The translations under genes were made by a program, and so were the position numbers. Shown here piece by piece: positions 1 through 10,153 of a DNA stretch of 60,306 nucleotides (positions are counted from its first letter, which is position 1; the number at the start of each line of letters is the position of its first letter). The stretch lies in NCBI RefSeq assembly GCF_000586475.1, contig NZ_BAWJ01000019.1:1-60306 (forward strand), given 5' to 3'. The notes beneath the pieces are model-generated. The model was given only the letters and a program-made list of their open reading frames with translations. It was not told the DNA's origin and searched no databases. This DNA is from Psychrobacter sp. JCM 18903 (lineage in GTDB: Bacteria > Pseudomonadota > Gammaproteobacteria > Pseudomonadales > Moraxellaceae).

Positions 1-201
1 TCAAATGCTAAGCTCGTATAAATACGATAACAAAGACGATCTTGACCACATTAAGATAATTGTTAAAAGGGTACACATACTAATGTGCAGATATTATAAG
101 AAAATCACCGCCAATAACAAGTCTTTTAACCAATTATTGGCGTATTCTTCTATGACAACAGAGAGATAATAGCTACATTGTCATATTTAATAGACGATTA
201 C
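1..201. other. window edge downstream of fusA
   Basis: This stretch lies downstream of fusA on its own strand. The str operon commonly continues into tuf, but no tuf coding sequence is present inside the window. A 9-bp perfect inverted repeat (CGCCAATAA at 109-117, TTATTGGCG at 134-142) could form a hairpin with a 16-nt loop. There is no strong T-run after it on the minus strand, so I do not call it a terminator. Confidence 0.4.
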
Positions 202-2328
202 TTACTCGTCATCATCTTTACTGTTGAATTTAGAGATGATGTCAGCAGCAACTGATTTTGGAATTTCAGCGTACTTTTGGAATTCCATTGAATAAGTAGC
301 ACGGCCTTGTGACATTGAGCGCATTTGTGTGGCATAACCAAACATTTCTGCTAATGGTACTTCGGCACGGATCTGCTTAGTACCGCCAGGTAGGTCTTCC
401 ATACCCTGTACTAAACCACGACGACGGTTAAGATCGCCCATGATATCGCCCATATAATCTTCAGGCGTTTCAACTTCAACTTTCATAATTGGTTCAAGTA
501 GCGCTGGATCCGCTGCCATGAAGCCTTTTCTGAATGCCATAGAACCAGCCATCTTAAATGATAGCTCATCCGAGTCGACGTCATGGTAAGAACCGTCATA
601 CAAGGTCGCTTTTACGCCAACCACTGGATAACCAGCAAGTACGCCATTTTTCATGCGTTCTCGGATACCTTTATCAACAGCACCATGGAATTCTTTCGGT
701 ACAGTACCACCAACAACTTCTTCAGCGAATTCATATTCAACTGCGCCCGCTGGATCAAGTGGCTCAAGACGTAACCAAACGTGACCGAATTTACCACGAC
801 CACCAGTCTGACGTACGAATTTGCCTTCTTGCTCAACCGTGTTACGGATCGTTTCACGATAAGCAACCTGCGGCGCACCGATGTTCGCTTCAACGTTAAA
901 CTCACGCTTCATACGATCAACAAGAATCTCTAGATGCAGCTCACCCATACCACTGATGATTGTCTGACCAGACTCTTCGTCAGTATGTACACGGAACGAT
1001 GGATCTTCTTTCGCCAAACGACCCAAAGCGATTGACATTCTTTCTTGGTCAGCTTTGGTCTTAGGTTCAACCGCTAGGCTGATAACTGGATCGGGGAATT
1101 CCATACGCTCAAGCGTGATAACATTTTGCTCATCACATAGCGTATCACCAGTCGTTACATCTTTCATGCCGACCAATGCAGCGATATCACCAGTACGGAT
1201 TTCTTGCAACTCTTCTTGAGAGTTAGCCATCATCTGTACGATACGACCAACGCGCTCACGCTTCATTTTAACTGGGTTATAAACACTGCTGCCTTGCGTT
1301 AAAACACCTGAATAAACACGAACGAAGGTTAAGTTACCAACGAATTTGTCATTCATGATTTTAAATGCTAAAGCTGAGAATGGTGCTTCATCTGACGCTT
1401 CACGAGTGCCTTCAGTTTCATCTTTGTCATCAAGGATACCTTTAATAGCAGGTACATCCATTGGTGCTGGAAGATACTGAATAACCGCATCCAACATCTT
1501 TTGTACACCTTTGTTTTTAAAGGCAGTACCACAAAGTAATGGAATGATTTGGTTATCAATAGTCAATTGACGAATAGCAACGTTGATCTGCTCTACAGAC
1601 AACTCGCCATTTTCTAGATACTCATTCATCAATTCTTCTGTTGCTTCAGCCGCATTTTCTACAAGAATCTCACGATACTCTTCTGCTTTTTCTTGTAATT
1701 CAGCTGGGATTTCGCGCTCTTCAAACTCCATACCTTGAGATGCTTCATCCCAATAAAGAGCTTTCATGGTAACTAGATCAATAACGCCTTCGAAATCATC
1801 TTCTTTACCAATTGGAATAACCAATGGTACAGGATTACCGCCTAGACGAGTTTTGATCTGCTCAATAACACGATAGAAATCAGCGCCAACGCGATCCATT
1901 TTGTTTACAAATGCAAGACGTGGCACTTTATATTTATTTGCCTGACGCCATACGGTCTCAGACTGTGGCTGAACGCCGCCTACTGCACAGTAAACCATGC
2001 AAGCGCCATCAAGTACACGCATAGAACGTTCAACTTCGATCGTGAAGTCAACGTGACCTGGGGTGTCAATAATGTTGATACGATGTTCGTCAAACTGTTT
2101 TGCCATACCTGACCAAAAACAAGTTGTCGCTGCTGAGGTAATAGTAATACCGCGCTCTTGTTCTTGCTCCATCCAGTCCATAGTGGCTGCGCCATCATGT
2201 ACTTCACCAAGTTTGTGACTAACACCGGTATAAAATAAAACACGCTCAGTAGTGGTTGTCTTACCAGCATCGATGTGCGCTGAGATACCAATGTTGCGAT
2301 AGCGTTTTAGGGGAGTTTTACGAGCCAT
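202..2328 (-). CDS. fusA: translation elongation factor G
   Basis: EF-G is the ribosomal translocase GTPase, acting in the cytoplasm. The 708-residue product has the usual length and all GTPase motifs: P-loop AHIDAGKTT near residues 17-25, the switch II motif DTPGHVD and the specificity motif NKMD. The C-terminal half carries the usual EF-G domains III-V. The start ATG is preceded by an AGGA ribosome binding site about 7 nt upstream. It is the third gene of the str operon after rpsL and rpsG on the minus strand. It is separated from rpsG by an unusually long spacer of 345 bp with several hairpins. The reading frame is intact. Confidence 0.99.
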   Translation of the reverse strand: MARKTPLKRYRNIGISAHIDAGKTTTTERVLFYTGVSHKLGEVHDGAATMDWMEQEQERGITITSAATTCFWSGMAKQFDEHRINIIDTPGHVDFTIEVERSMRVLDGACMVYCAVGGVQPQSETVWRQANKYKVPRLAFVNKMDRVGADFYRVIEQIKTRLGGNPVPLVIPIGKEDDFEGVIDLVTMKALYWDEASQGMEFEEREIPAELQEKAEEYREILVENAAEATEELMNEYLENGELSVEQINVAIRQLTIDNQIIPLLCGTAFKNKGVQKMLDAVIQYLPAPMDVPAIKGILDDKDETEGTREASDEAPFSALAFKIMNDKFVGNLTFVRVYSGVLTQGSSVYNPVKMKRERVGRIVQMMANSQEELQEIRTGDIAALVGMKDVTTGDTLCDEQNVITLERMEFPDPVISLAVEPKTKADQERMSIALGRLAKEDPSFRVHTDEESGQTIISGMGELHLEILVDRMKREFNVEANIGAPQVAYRETIRNTVEQEGKFVRQTGGRGKFGHVWLRLEPLDPAGAVEYEFAEEVVGGTVPKEFHGAVDKGIRERMKNGVLAGYPVVGVKATLYDGSYHDVDSDELSFKMAGSMAFRKGFMAADPALLEPIMKVEVETPEDYMGDIMGDLNRRRGLVQGMEDLPGGTKQIRAEVPLAEMFGYATQMRSMSQGRATYSMEFQKYAEIPKSVAADIISKFNSKDDDE

Positions 2329-2673
2329 AGTGTTTTCCTAGGAAAAGTCGTGTATATAATAATGTATTGTGTCTCTACCTCATACTCTATGACAAAGCGG
2401 TCAGCTTCATATTACTTACTGATTATTGAGCCTAATACGGACAAAAAAAGAGCAAATACTAAGAATAGTGCGGCATCAGATTTGGGATGCTCTCTTGTGA
2501 CAAGCATACTTAATTAAGAGAGACATCTTGATAGATGTCCGCCATCTCGTTGTTGATAGTCAAAAACTACTTACAACAAGATAAACGATGGCGGCAATCA
2601 ATAGAATAAATAACAATGTAAGATGAGCTGACTTCAGCCAGCTAATCTAAAGCTACTACTAATAGACAGTAGC
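2329..2673 (-). other. structured rpsG-fusA spacer
   Basis: No gene is visible in these 345 bp. Several inverted repeats are present. GACATCT/AGATGTC (2522-2539) has a 4-nt loop. CCGCCATC (2539-2546) pairs with GATGGCGG (2587-2594) around a smaller internal stem. AAGCTACT/AGTAGCTT (2650-2675) overlaps the rpsG stop codon. None is followed by a clear T-run on the minus strand. They could be processing or partial termination signals within the operon; that role is inferred. Confidence 0.5.
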
Positions 2674-3147
2674 TTAGAAGCGGTAATGAGAGAACGCTTT
2701 GTTAGCATCTGCCATGCGGTGAACTTCGTCACGCTTTTTCATAGCAGCACCTTTGCCATCAGCAGCATCATTCAATTCGCCAGCCAAACGCAAAGCCATT
2801 GATTTTTCAGAACGCTTAGCAGCAGCTTCAGCTAACCAACGCATAGCCAAGGCAGTACGACGGGAGGGGCGTACTTCCATTGGTACTTGGTAGGTTGCAC
2901 CACCAACGCGGCGAGCTTTCACTTCTACCATTGGGCGTACATTTTCTAAAACTTCTTCGAAGAAAGATACTGGATCTTCGATTTTACGTTTTTCGCTTAC
3001 TGTTTCAAGTGCACCGTATACGATACGCTCAGCAGTAGATTTTTTACCATGACTCATTACATGGTTGATGAATTTTGCAACAGTTTGGCTACCAAACTTA
3101 GGATCCGGTAGGATCTCACGGGTAGCAACGACGCGACGTCTTGGCAT
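2674..3147 (-). CDS. rpsG: 30S ribosomal protein S7
   Basis: Ribosomal protein S7 nucleates assembly of the 30S head and binds 16S rRNA. The product begins [16 protein letters not shown] and has 157 residues, the normal bacterial length. A longer frame upstream exists, but the ATG at 3147 matches the family N-terminus and is preceded by AAGGA at a suitable distance. The conserved segment [16 protein letters not shown] and the C-terminal [15 protein letters not shown] are present. It lies second in the str operon, 206 bp after rpsL. In other bacteria S7 autoregulates translation from this operon; no such site was identified here. Confidence 0.99.
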   Translation of the reverse strand: MPRRRVVATREILPDPKFGSQTVAKFINHVMSHGKKSTAERIVYGALETVSEKRKIEDPVSFFEEVLENVRPMVEVKARRVGGATYQVPMEVRPSRRTALAMRWLAEAAAKRSEKSMALRLAGELNDAADGKGAAMKKRDEVHRMADANKAFSHYRF

Positions 3148-3353
3148 AATAATAATCCTTTTCTTCAGGAGTGTCTGACATTCACAATCTCGCACCAATT
3201 AATATTGGATGGCGTTATATCGAGTTGTCAGTCAGCCTTACTGCACGGCGGTATGTTTTAACAGTGAATTACTAATTTAATAATACTGTCAACACCAGAC
3301 CCATGCACAGTTAATGTTTGGTATAAAAAAGCTTAGCTAATAACGATTCGTTA

Positions 3354-3728
3354 TTAAACTTTAGGCTTCTTAGCACCATATTTAGAGCGACCTTGCTTAC
3401 GGTCTTTAACGCCTGCGCAATCTAATGCACCACGAACGGTGTGATAACGTACACCTGGTAGATCTTTTACACGACCACCACGGATAAGAACAACACTGTG
3501 CTCTTGTAAGTTATGACCTTCGCCGCCGATGTAGCTTGATACTTCATAGCCTGAAGTCAAACGTACACGACATACTTTACGCATTGCTGAGTTAGGTTTT
3601 TTAGGGGTAGTAGTATATACGCGAGTACATACACCACGACGTTGTGGGCACGCTTCCAACGCAGGAACTTTTGACTTTTCCTTGATGGTTTTGCGACCTT
3701 TACGAATCAATTGGTTAGTTGTTGCCAT
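3354..3728 (-). CDS. rpsL: 30S ribosomal protein S12
   Basis: S12 lies at the decoding centre of the 30S subunit. The product has 124 residues starting [11 protein letters not shown]; the longer in-frame upstream extension is not family-like and the ATG at 3728 has an AGAAGGA site 6 nt upstream. The streptomycin-determinant positions read as wild type: Lys43 in [10 protein letters not shown], and Lys88 and Pro91 in RVKDLPG. So no rpsL-based streptomycin resistance is predicted. It is the first gene of the str operon, about 100 bp downstream of a near-consensus promoter on the minus strand. Confidence 0.99.
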   Translation of the reverse strand: MATTNQLIRKGRKTIKEKSKVPALEACPQRRGVCTRVYTTTPKKPNSAMRKVCRVRLTSGYEVSSYIGGEGHNLQEHSVVLIRGGRVKDLPGVRYHTVRGALDCAGVKDRKQGRSKYGAKKPKV

Positions 3729-3830
3729 GAGGCATCCTTCTCCCGTTTGGTATAAAACAAAAAATGGGGAAACGCACCATCCATCTGACTTTAATGACAG
3801 ATTTTGGTACACCCATTTTTAGGACAGTGT

Positions 3831-3859
3831 ATTATAAAGAGTTGTTGCTGCTATTTCAA
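3831..3859 (-). promoter_or_regulatory. sigma70-type promoter of the str operon
   Basis: On the minus strand a -35 element TTGAAA (complement of 3854-3859) is separated by exactly 17 bp from a perfect -10 element TATAAT (complement of 3831-3836). It lies about 100 bp upstream of rpsL. Position and strength fit the main promoter of the ribosomal protein operon; transcription start not tested. Confidence 0.75.
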
Positions 3860-4050
3860 CCACTTATGCGTGATTGCACTTTACAACATTTGATAGATAT
3901 GCATTCACCCTACTACTATAACACTTTATCTATTTTTAGTTAAAAATCAGCTAAAAAGTAGATTGTCATACAGTATATCGAAAGTAGCATTACGAACGAT
4001 TTAAATAGAATGTTTGACTATAAATAAATAGCAATTTATGAGTACTAAAT

Positions 4051-4094
4051 GGCGATATTATCTTGTTTTTCAAGAGAAAGAAGATAATATCGCC
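4051..4094. other. 14-bp perfect inverted repeat (hairpin)
   Basis: GGCGATATTATCTT at 4051-4064 pairs perfectly with AAGATAATATCGCC at 4081-4094, with a 16-nt loop that itself contains TCTTG/CAAGA. It lies 3' of the EcsC-like gene (minus strand) and well upstream of the str promoter. It may terminate transcription from 4186-5378, but no T-run follows on that strand. The rest of the 457-bp spacer 3729-4185 shows nothing except the str promoter. Confidence 0.5.
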
Positions 4095-4185
4095 AAAATT
4101 AGCAGTAGATATCCAGCTCATAATCCTTCTATGATATAAGCTGTCTTAAGAAAAGTAACACTTAAGTCTGATTGTTTAGACGCTC

Positions 4186-5130
4186 TTATTTGCTTTTCTT
4201 GTTAGCCGTCTTGTTTGATTTGCTGTCAGAGGATTTGTTCTGACTGCCTTGCTTGTTATTATCGTCATTGTCGTCTTTCTGCGTTTCTTTCACGACCTTT
4301 TCATCAGCTTCTTGATGGTTATTTTTTTCTTCAGCAGTATCTTTCTTGCTATCGGTATCCTTGCTTGACTCTTTCTCAGCATCTTGCTGCTTGTCATTGT
4401 CAGCTGTTTTGTTTACCTTAGCTTCATTACCGCTATCATCAGTGATTGCACGATTGGCAAGTTTGGCTTCTGGGGCAAAAGTCGCTTGAGCCACGCCAAT
4501 CACTTCATCAATGAGCTGGCTGTTGTAGCGCATACCAACGATAACAGCGGTAACTGGTAAGAATTTGCGTATCCATGTTAAATTGATTTTATCCAGGTCA
4601 ATACCGACCTGACTGGCAATGCTGTCAACTTGTTCTGCATAAAAGTTGACGTTTTTATCCTTTAGACCTAGGTTTTTTAGCTCATTGTGTAGACCACTGC
4701 TTTGGGCATTATCCAATAAGCCTTTGCCGATACCAATACCTGCTAGCAATGCTTGTTTTTCTTGCATCTTGCTCAGATCAGCATTCGCTAGCAGCTCATA
4801 AGCCATTTTAACGCCTTGTTTACCTGTGAGGGGTTTATTGTAGACAGCACCCAACTGATAGACGGTACGTAATGATACCAATAAAAGCCAAAGCGTATCA
4901 GCCAGCAGACCAGGAAGCCCAGCCAAACCTGTTAGGCCCCCTATCGTTGCCAATGCACGATTTTGATTGGCGATATCAGTGGCTAATGCATAACGCTCTT
5001 CATCATCTAAGCTTGCGATATTGGCGAAACGATGCTCATTAGGTAAATCGATCTGACTCCAATTAGAGGCAAGATTTGCCACTTGTGCAAAAGCGCCATC
5101 GACCGTCGACTGAAAAAAACTGTTTGGCAC
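4186..5130 (-). CDS. EcsC-like protein with long charged C-terminal tail
   Basis: The 314-residue product is probably a member of the EcsC-like family. The recognisable part is a Gly/Leu-rich hydrophobic segment (about residues 60-90, including GGLTGLAGLPGLLADT) followed by a Tyr-containing RTVYQLGAVYNKPL motif and a second hydrophobic stretch near 190-200. Residues from about 225 to the end are low-complexity Lys/Asp/Glu/Asn/Ser, probably disordered. The start codon is GTG and overlaps the stop of the upstream 82-aa gene by one base, so the two are translationally coupled. The biochemical function of EcsC-like proteins is not established; membrane association is inferred from the hydrophobic segments. 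Confidence 0.6.
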   Translation of the reverse strand: MPNSFFQSTVDGAFAQVANLASNWSQIDLPNEHRFANIASLDDEERYALATDIANQNRALATIGGLTGLAGLPGLLADTLWLLLVSLRTVYQLGAVYNKPLTGKQGVKMAYELLANADLSKMQEKQALLAGIGIGKGLLDNAQSSGLHNELKNLGLKDKNVNFYAEQVDSIASQVGIDLDKINLTWIRKFLPVTAVIVGMRYNSQLIDEVIGVAQATFAPEAKLANRAITDDSGNEAKVNKTADNDKQQDAEKESSKDTDSKKDTAEEKNNHQEADEKVVKETQKDDNDDNNKQGSQNKSSDSKSNKTANKKSK

Positions 5131-5378
5131 TACTTTTTTGGCATATTTACCATAAGTGGCAAAACGTGGCCTAATAATTGCTGAGTGGCTTTTAACGTTT
5201 GCTCACGGAACAAATCCTGCTGATAGTCTTCATCGCCTAAGTTGACTGCTTTGTATTGACGCGGTTTTCCCGTCTTAGCATTCATGCTATCAATCATAGC
5301 GCCCATGCGCTCTAGATTATTGCGAGTAAAAGAGCCAACGGTAGTGATACCTTTAGAGAGAGTGCTACGCTTCGCCAT
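5130..5378 (-). CDS. small conserved-looking hypothetical protein
   Basis: I do not recognise this 82-residue protein. It is basic at the N-terminus, has no signal peptide or membrane helix, and ends in a mildly hydrophobic helix (residues 62-80). Its stop codon overlaps the GTG start of the EcsC-like gene (TAGTG), which strongly suggests a two-gene operon and a shared process. It has a plausible codon pattern and an ATG start preceded by AAGGA. Confidence 0.65.
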   Translation of the reverse strand: MAKRSTLSKGITTVGSFTRNNLERMGAMIDSMNAKTGKPRQYKAVNLGDEDYQQDLFREQTLKATQQLLGHVLPLMVNMPKK

Positions 5379-5874
5379 CGTGATGTCCTTAATGTGATGA
5401 GTAATTTTGTTTTATTGTAAGCGATTTATAATAATAGATGTGCCATTCTAGTCAATCACTATAATCGATGTCAGTGCGAACAATGTTATCGCAATCACAA
5501 ATTTTGTATCCAAAAGTATCACTTGATGTATGATTGATACCATCATATAAGCTGTCTTCAACCAAATAGTCTTTTTAGATGGCTTTAGACAGCAAGCGCG
5601 ATTTTGTCGTTATTTTGCACTTGTACAAAGATTTTGGACGCTCGATACGTTATCATGTGCCATAACTCACAGTACACTTGTACTTCTATTTATAAGTAGT
5701 TCGTTACTTATAAATAATCAGTTACCAAGCATATAGTTTTACTATGATCATCACAATGATTGTAAAATGAGACTTTAACGCTCAATACACCCTAATATTA
5801 AATAATAGAAATACATACTTAAAAACGATTATTAAAAGTAATTGTGAAAAATCGTTACTCATAAGGAATAGAAT
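5379..5874. other. divergent intergenic region upstream of fabB
   Basis: These 496 AT-rich bases separate the divergent 82-aa gene and fabB. No ORF is convincing. A perfect 11-bp inverted repeat, ATTTATAAGTA (5688-5698) and TACTTATAAAT (5705-5715), has a 6-nt spacer and no following T-run. It could be an operator or cruciform; function unknown. fabB has an AAGGA ribosome binding site just before its ATG. Confidence 0.4.
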
Positions 5875-7110
5875 ATGCGCCGCGTTGTTATCACTGGAGC
5901 AGGGATTGTCTCTTGTATCGGACATGATTTAGCCACGGTCACTGCCGCTTTAAAGCAAGGGCAGTCTGGCATTACATTTAATGAGGCTTATGCTGAGCAT
6001 GGGTTTAAATCACACGTTAGCGGTAGTATCGACCAGTCGACGCTTGATACCAGTGGTATCGATCGTAAGTTGAAGCGGTTTTTTAGTGATGCCAGTCTAT
6101 ACGCTTATGTCAGTGCTTTAAACGCCATTGAGCAGTCTGGTTTGTCGCTTGAAACCATCAATAATAATCCACGCGTGGGCGTGGTCGCAAGCTCTGGCGG
6201 CGCATCGACAGAGAATATTGTCAATGCTATAGATGCCATGCGGGATAAAGGTCTGCGCGGTGTCGGCGCGATGGCTGTGCCAAAAACGATGGGCAGTTCA
6301 GTATCAGCGGCATTGGCAACAGGTTTAAAAATCCAAGGCGTATCATACTCGCTCACCTCTGCTTGTGCCACCTCAACCCATTGCATCGGTCATGCGGCTG
6401 AACTTATTCAGTTGGGCAAAGCAGATGTGATACTTGCGGGTGGTAGCGAAGCGGAACACTGGACACAGTCTTGTATGTTTGATGCCATGGGTGCAGTCAG
6501 TACTCAATATAATCAGACACCGCAGCGCGCCTCAAGAGCTTATGATAAAGATCGTGATGGCTTCGTGATTGCTGCTGGTGGTGCGATGGTAGTGGTTGAA
6601 AGTCTAGAGCATGCACAAGCACGTGGCGCCAACATATTGGCTGAAATCGTCGGTTATGGTGCCAGCTCTGATGGCGCTGAAATGGTTGCGCCAAGTGGTG
6701 AAGGTGCCGTACGCTGTATGCAGCAAGCACTAGCCGAAGCTGGTTTGCAAACTGTCGACTATATCAATAGCCACGGTACTAGTACGCCACTTGGTGACAT
6801 CACTGAGCTTAAAGCCATTGCTAAAGCATTTGGCGATGATATCAGTCAAGTACCTGCGATCAGCTCTACCAAATCTATGACAGGTCACAGCCTTGGTGCC
6901 GTTGGTGCGCAAGAGCTGATTTATTGCTTGTTGATGCTAGAAGAAGGCTTCATTGCGCCCAGTATCAATGTTGATAATTTAGACCCTGCGGCTGAAGGCT
7001 TTGATATTGTCACCGAAATGCGTGAAGCCAAGCTTGAGACACTAATGAGCAACAGCTTTGGCTTTGGCGGTACTAATGCCACATTAATCATTAAAAAGTT
7101 TGACGCCTAA
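5875..7110 (+). CDS. fabB: beta-ketoacyl-ACP synthase I
   Basis: FabB condenses malonyl-ACP with acyl-ACP in fatty acid elongation and is the form needed for unsaturated fatty acid synthesis. The 411-residue thiolase-fold protein has the nucleophile Cys164 in SACATSTHC, the catalytic histidines in HGTSTPLGD and TGHSLGAVG, and the C-terminal GFGGTNA motif. Its length and the pattern [12 protein letters not shown] favour FabB over FabF. It is followed after 2 bp by pabB on the same strand, so the two are probably co-transcribed. The frame is intact. Confidence 0.93.
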   Translation: MRRVVITGAGIVSCIGHDLATVTAALKQGQSGITFNEAYAEHGFKSHVSGSIDQSTLDTSGIDRKLKRFFSDASLYAYVSALNAIEQSGLSLETINNNPRVGVVASSGGASTENIVNAIDAMRDKGLRGVGAMAVPKTMGSSVSAALATGLKIQGVSYSLTSACATSTHCIGHAAELIQLGKADVILAGGSEAEHWTQSCMFDAMGAVSTQYNQTPQRASRAYDKDRDGFVIAAGGAMVVVESLEHAQARGANILAEIVGYGASSDGAEMVAPSGEGAVRCMQQALAEAGLQTVDYINSHGTSTPLGDITELKAIAKAFGDDISQVPAISSTKSMTGHSLGAVGAQELIYCLLMLEEGFIAPSINVDNLDPAAEGFDIVTEMREAKLETLMSNSFGFGGTNATLIIKKFDA

Positions 7111-7112
7111 CT

Positions 7113-8817
7113 ATGCTCGCAGCACATCCTCTCAAAACTGAGCAAATAATGTCTGATCCATCGTCAGCTACTAAACCTAGCTGGCGTTTTGGTGACCTAT
7201 CGGCTGCAGAACTTATGCCGCTGCTACAGCAGTATTTAATCGCACAAGATACTAAGGCAAACTGGCAATTGGTTTGGCTCGACAATGATGATCAACCAGT
7301 GATTGGTTTATTGCCAAAAGTAAGCTGGTCTGTTTATGATTGCGCTGAAAACACGCCAGATTCGAACGAACAAGCAGCCCTTTATCAAGTCACAAAAACC
7401 TGCCGTGATGCCGTTCACAATGATATCACTAGCACTCATATGAGTTATAGCGACTGGCAAGATGAATTAATCAGTTATAGTCAAACTTATGATACTGATA
7501 ATGAAAACTCAGAATCAGTAAGCGATTTAAATGAAAAACCAAGTTATCATCATGGTTTGATAGGTTTTATTGGTTATGATATTGCGGCTCATGAGCTAAG
7601 CCCGTCCGCCAAAATTGAGCGAGCAGCACAGCCTTGTGCCGTATTAGGACATTATGATATTTACCTAAGACCTGATGGAAATGATGGCAACACAGGTTGG
7701 AAATTAACGATAAAGGCAACTGCTAACGACTCTGAAAACGACTCTGATAATCAGCAAAAAAATAAAATGATCATGGCACTTGTCTCTTATTTAAATATAG
7801 TAGATAAAAAGCTGGCTGATGACTGTCTCAATAAAACGCAACTGACAGCATCATCAACGCCTGCTCCTGTAGTATTGAAATCACGATGGCGCAAACAGGA
7901 CTATCAACAAGCATTCAATCAAACCCAAAACTATCTACAGCAAGGCGACTGTTATCAAATCAACCTAACCCAAGAATGGCAAGGTTTTTTTGATCATAAT
8001 CCCAGCGATAATGGCGCTTTGCCGATGCTGATTGATTATTTACCTGCTTTACATCGTAATACCCGAGCACCTTTTGCCGGATACTTTGCGGTTAATCCCT
8101 TTAACTGTGAAATCAAAGATAATACGTCCCAGCATCCGTTTGAATTATTGAGCTGCTCGCCTGAGTTGTTCTTTACATTTACCAAGGATATCGATACTGG
8201 CAAGCACCATATCATCACTAAGCCATCAAAGGGACCATGCCGCGCAGCACCAATATTCAACAAGACCATGCTTATAAACAGCAACTGACTGATAGTGAAA
8301 AGGATCGCGCCGAAAACGTGATGATTGTCGATTTATTGCGTAATGACTTGGGTAAATATGCCAAGATAGGTAGCGTAAAAGTGCCGCAGTTATTCGCGAT
8401 TGAGAGTTTTAGTAATGTGCACCATATGGTCAGCACCATTACCGCAGAATTACAGACGGACACTCACCCACTCGCCGTTTTGTTTGGTAGTTTGCCTGCT
8501 GGCTCGATTACTGGCACCCCAAAAAAGCGGGCGGTTGAAATTATATCTGAGCTAGAAACTACACCGCGCGGTGCTTATTGCGGCACATTGGCTATATGAA
8601 CTTTGATGGCAGTGGTCAATGGAATGTGCTCATTCGTACGCTGCAAGCTAACACTTCATCACATAATGAATTGGATAAAAAAAGACATATCAGCTTATGG
8701 GCAGGCGGTGGTATCACTGTCGCCTCTGATTGCGATGCTGAATACCAAGAATGTTTGGATAAAGTCGGTAATCTATTAAGCGTTTTAACTCAAGAAAATA
8801 TCCACAAATATCCTTAA
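7113..8817 (+). CDS. pabB: aminodeoxychorismate synthase component I (two frameshifts)
   Basis: PabB converts chorismate plus ammonia to 4-amino-4-deoxychorismate in folate synthesis. The gene is split into three frames. Restoring one base near 8231-8234 rejoins TKPSKG to TMPRSTN. Restoring one G near 8591 rejoins RGAYCGTL to GYMNFDG. The repaired product is 568 residues. Family motifs visible are SCSPELFF, DLLRNDLGK and GSLPAGSITGTPKKRA. It carries Asn/Asp/Ser-rich insertions (about residues 120-145 and again near 205-230). It begins 2 bp after fabB; an alternative start is the ATG at 7149. It shares a bidirectional terminator with hisC. The breaks are most likely sequence errors. Confidence 0.88.
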
Positions 8818-8851
8818 GGTTGTTCGAAAAACATGATCGGAGAAATCCATC

Positions 8852-8887
8852 AAAAAGCCTGCTCAACATAATGTTGGCAGGCTTTTT
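8852..8887. terminator. bidirectional terminator between pabB and hisC
   Basis: AAAAAGCCTGC with CAACAT pairs with ATGTTGGCAGGCTTTTT, with one bulged base. It has an A-run on the left and a T-run on the right, so it can serve the convergent genes pabB (plus) and hisC (minus). Confidence 0.88.
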
Positions 8888-8941
8888 ATCAATATAAGCA
8901 TCGTCATTCAATTATTAACTGTCAAAATCGCGAACCAGATA

Positions 8942-10074
8942 TTAATCAGCAATGATTTCAGCCTCTTTTTGCAACGTCTGTAAAGCCTCTATCAAACGGC
9001 TGTTTTGCTCTGCTGTACCAGTAGTGATACGCAAATACTCATTGATGCGTGGCTTGTCAAAATGACGGACGATGATACCTTGCTCACGTAACGCATTCGC
9101 TACCGTATTGGCATTACCGTCTTTAGGGCGGGCAAAAACAAAGTTGGCATGCGATGGCAACACATCAAAACCTAACGCTGTCAGCTCTGCTGTAAGAGAT
9201 TGGCGTAAGTCGATGACTTGCTGGCAGGTCTGAGTAAAATACTCAACATCCAATACACTGGCAGTCGCCCCTACTTGCGCCAGCTTATCCAGTGGATAGC
9301 TATTAAAGCTGTTTTTCATACGGGTTAAGGCTTCAATCAATGAGGCATTACCAAAAGCCATACCAACGCGTAATCCAGCAAGCGAACGTGACTTTGAAAA
9401 GGTTTGGGTCACAAGAATGTTGTCAAACTCATTGATTAAGCTCACTGCTGAAATTTCTGCATCTGAGCTACCGTCAACTGCCCGCGCAAAATCAATATAA
9501 GCCTCATCAATCACAATCACTGAGTTTGAGTGCTCACTAGCCAGCTTGCGAATATCGGCAAGCGATAATAATAATCCAGTTGGGGCATTTGGATTGGCAA
9601 TGATAATGCCGCTACAAGGCTGGCGATAAGCATCAGGATCAATACTAAAATCTTCTTCCAAGGCAATTTGTACCAGCTCGATACCAAAGGTCTGCGCATA
9701 GACTGGATAGAAACTATAGCTGATATCGGGTGCTAAAACAGGTCGCTCTTTTAGGAAAAAGCTGGCAAATACTAGCGCCAACACTTCATCAGAACCATTG
9801 CCAACAAACACTTGGTTGATATCAATATCATAGAGTTGTGCCAATGCGGCACGCAAATCATCAGACTCAGGCGCTGGATATAAACGCAGATCATCCGCTT
9901 GCTGCTCTAGAACCTTTGCGATTGCCTCACCTACTTTTGGTGACGGTGGGAATGGATTTTCATTGGTATTTAATTTGCATAAATTTTCATGCTGAGGCTG
10001 CTCACCAGAACGTAAGGTGACAAATTACGCGCTTTAGATGACCAAAGTCTGGTGTCTATCTTTAACTCACTCAT
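8942..10074 (-). CDS. hisC: histidinol-phosphate aminotransferase (one frameshift)
   Basis: HisC is the PLP-dependent transaminase that makes L-histidinol phosphate from imidazole-acetol phosphate. The open part (8942-9856) covers VFVGNGSDEVL, ANPNAPTG, the Asp/Tyr pair in DEAYIDFA and the PLP lysine in TQTFSKSRSLAGLRVG. The N-terminus lies in another frame: adding one C near 10005-10007 restores LSPYVPGEQPQ and KLNTNENPFPPSP, starting at the ATG at 10074 with an AGGATAACTT leader. The repaired length is 377 residues, usual for the family. It is the last gene of hisG-hisD-hisC. Confidence 0.92.
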
Positions 10075-10153
10075 AAGTTATCCTACTATTAGCCACATAA
10101 ATTATTAAATATAAATCTCAAAAGTACAATTCAAAAGCAATCATTAAGCCACG

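Noticed and set aside
558..2291. Several ORFs of 60-113 codons on both strands
   Set aside because: They lie inside fusA in other frames and have no family features; fusA itself is intact.
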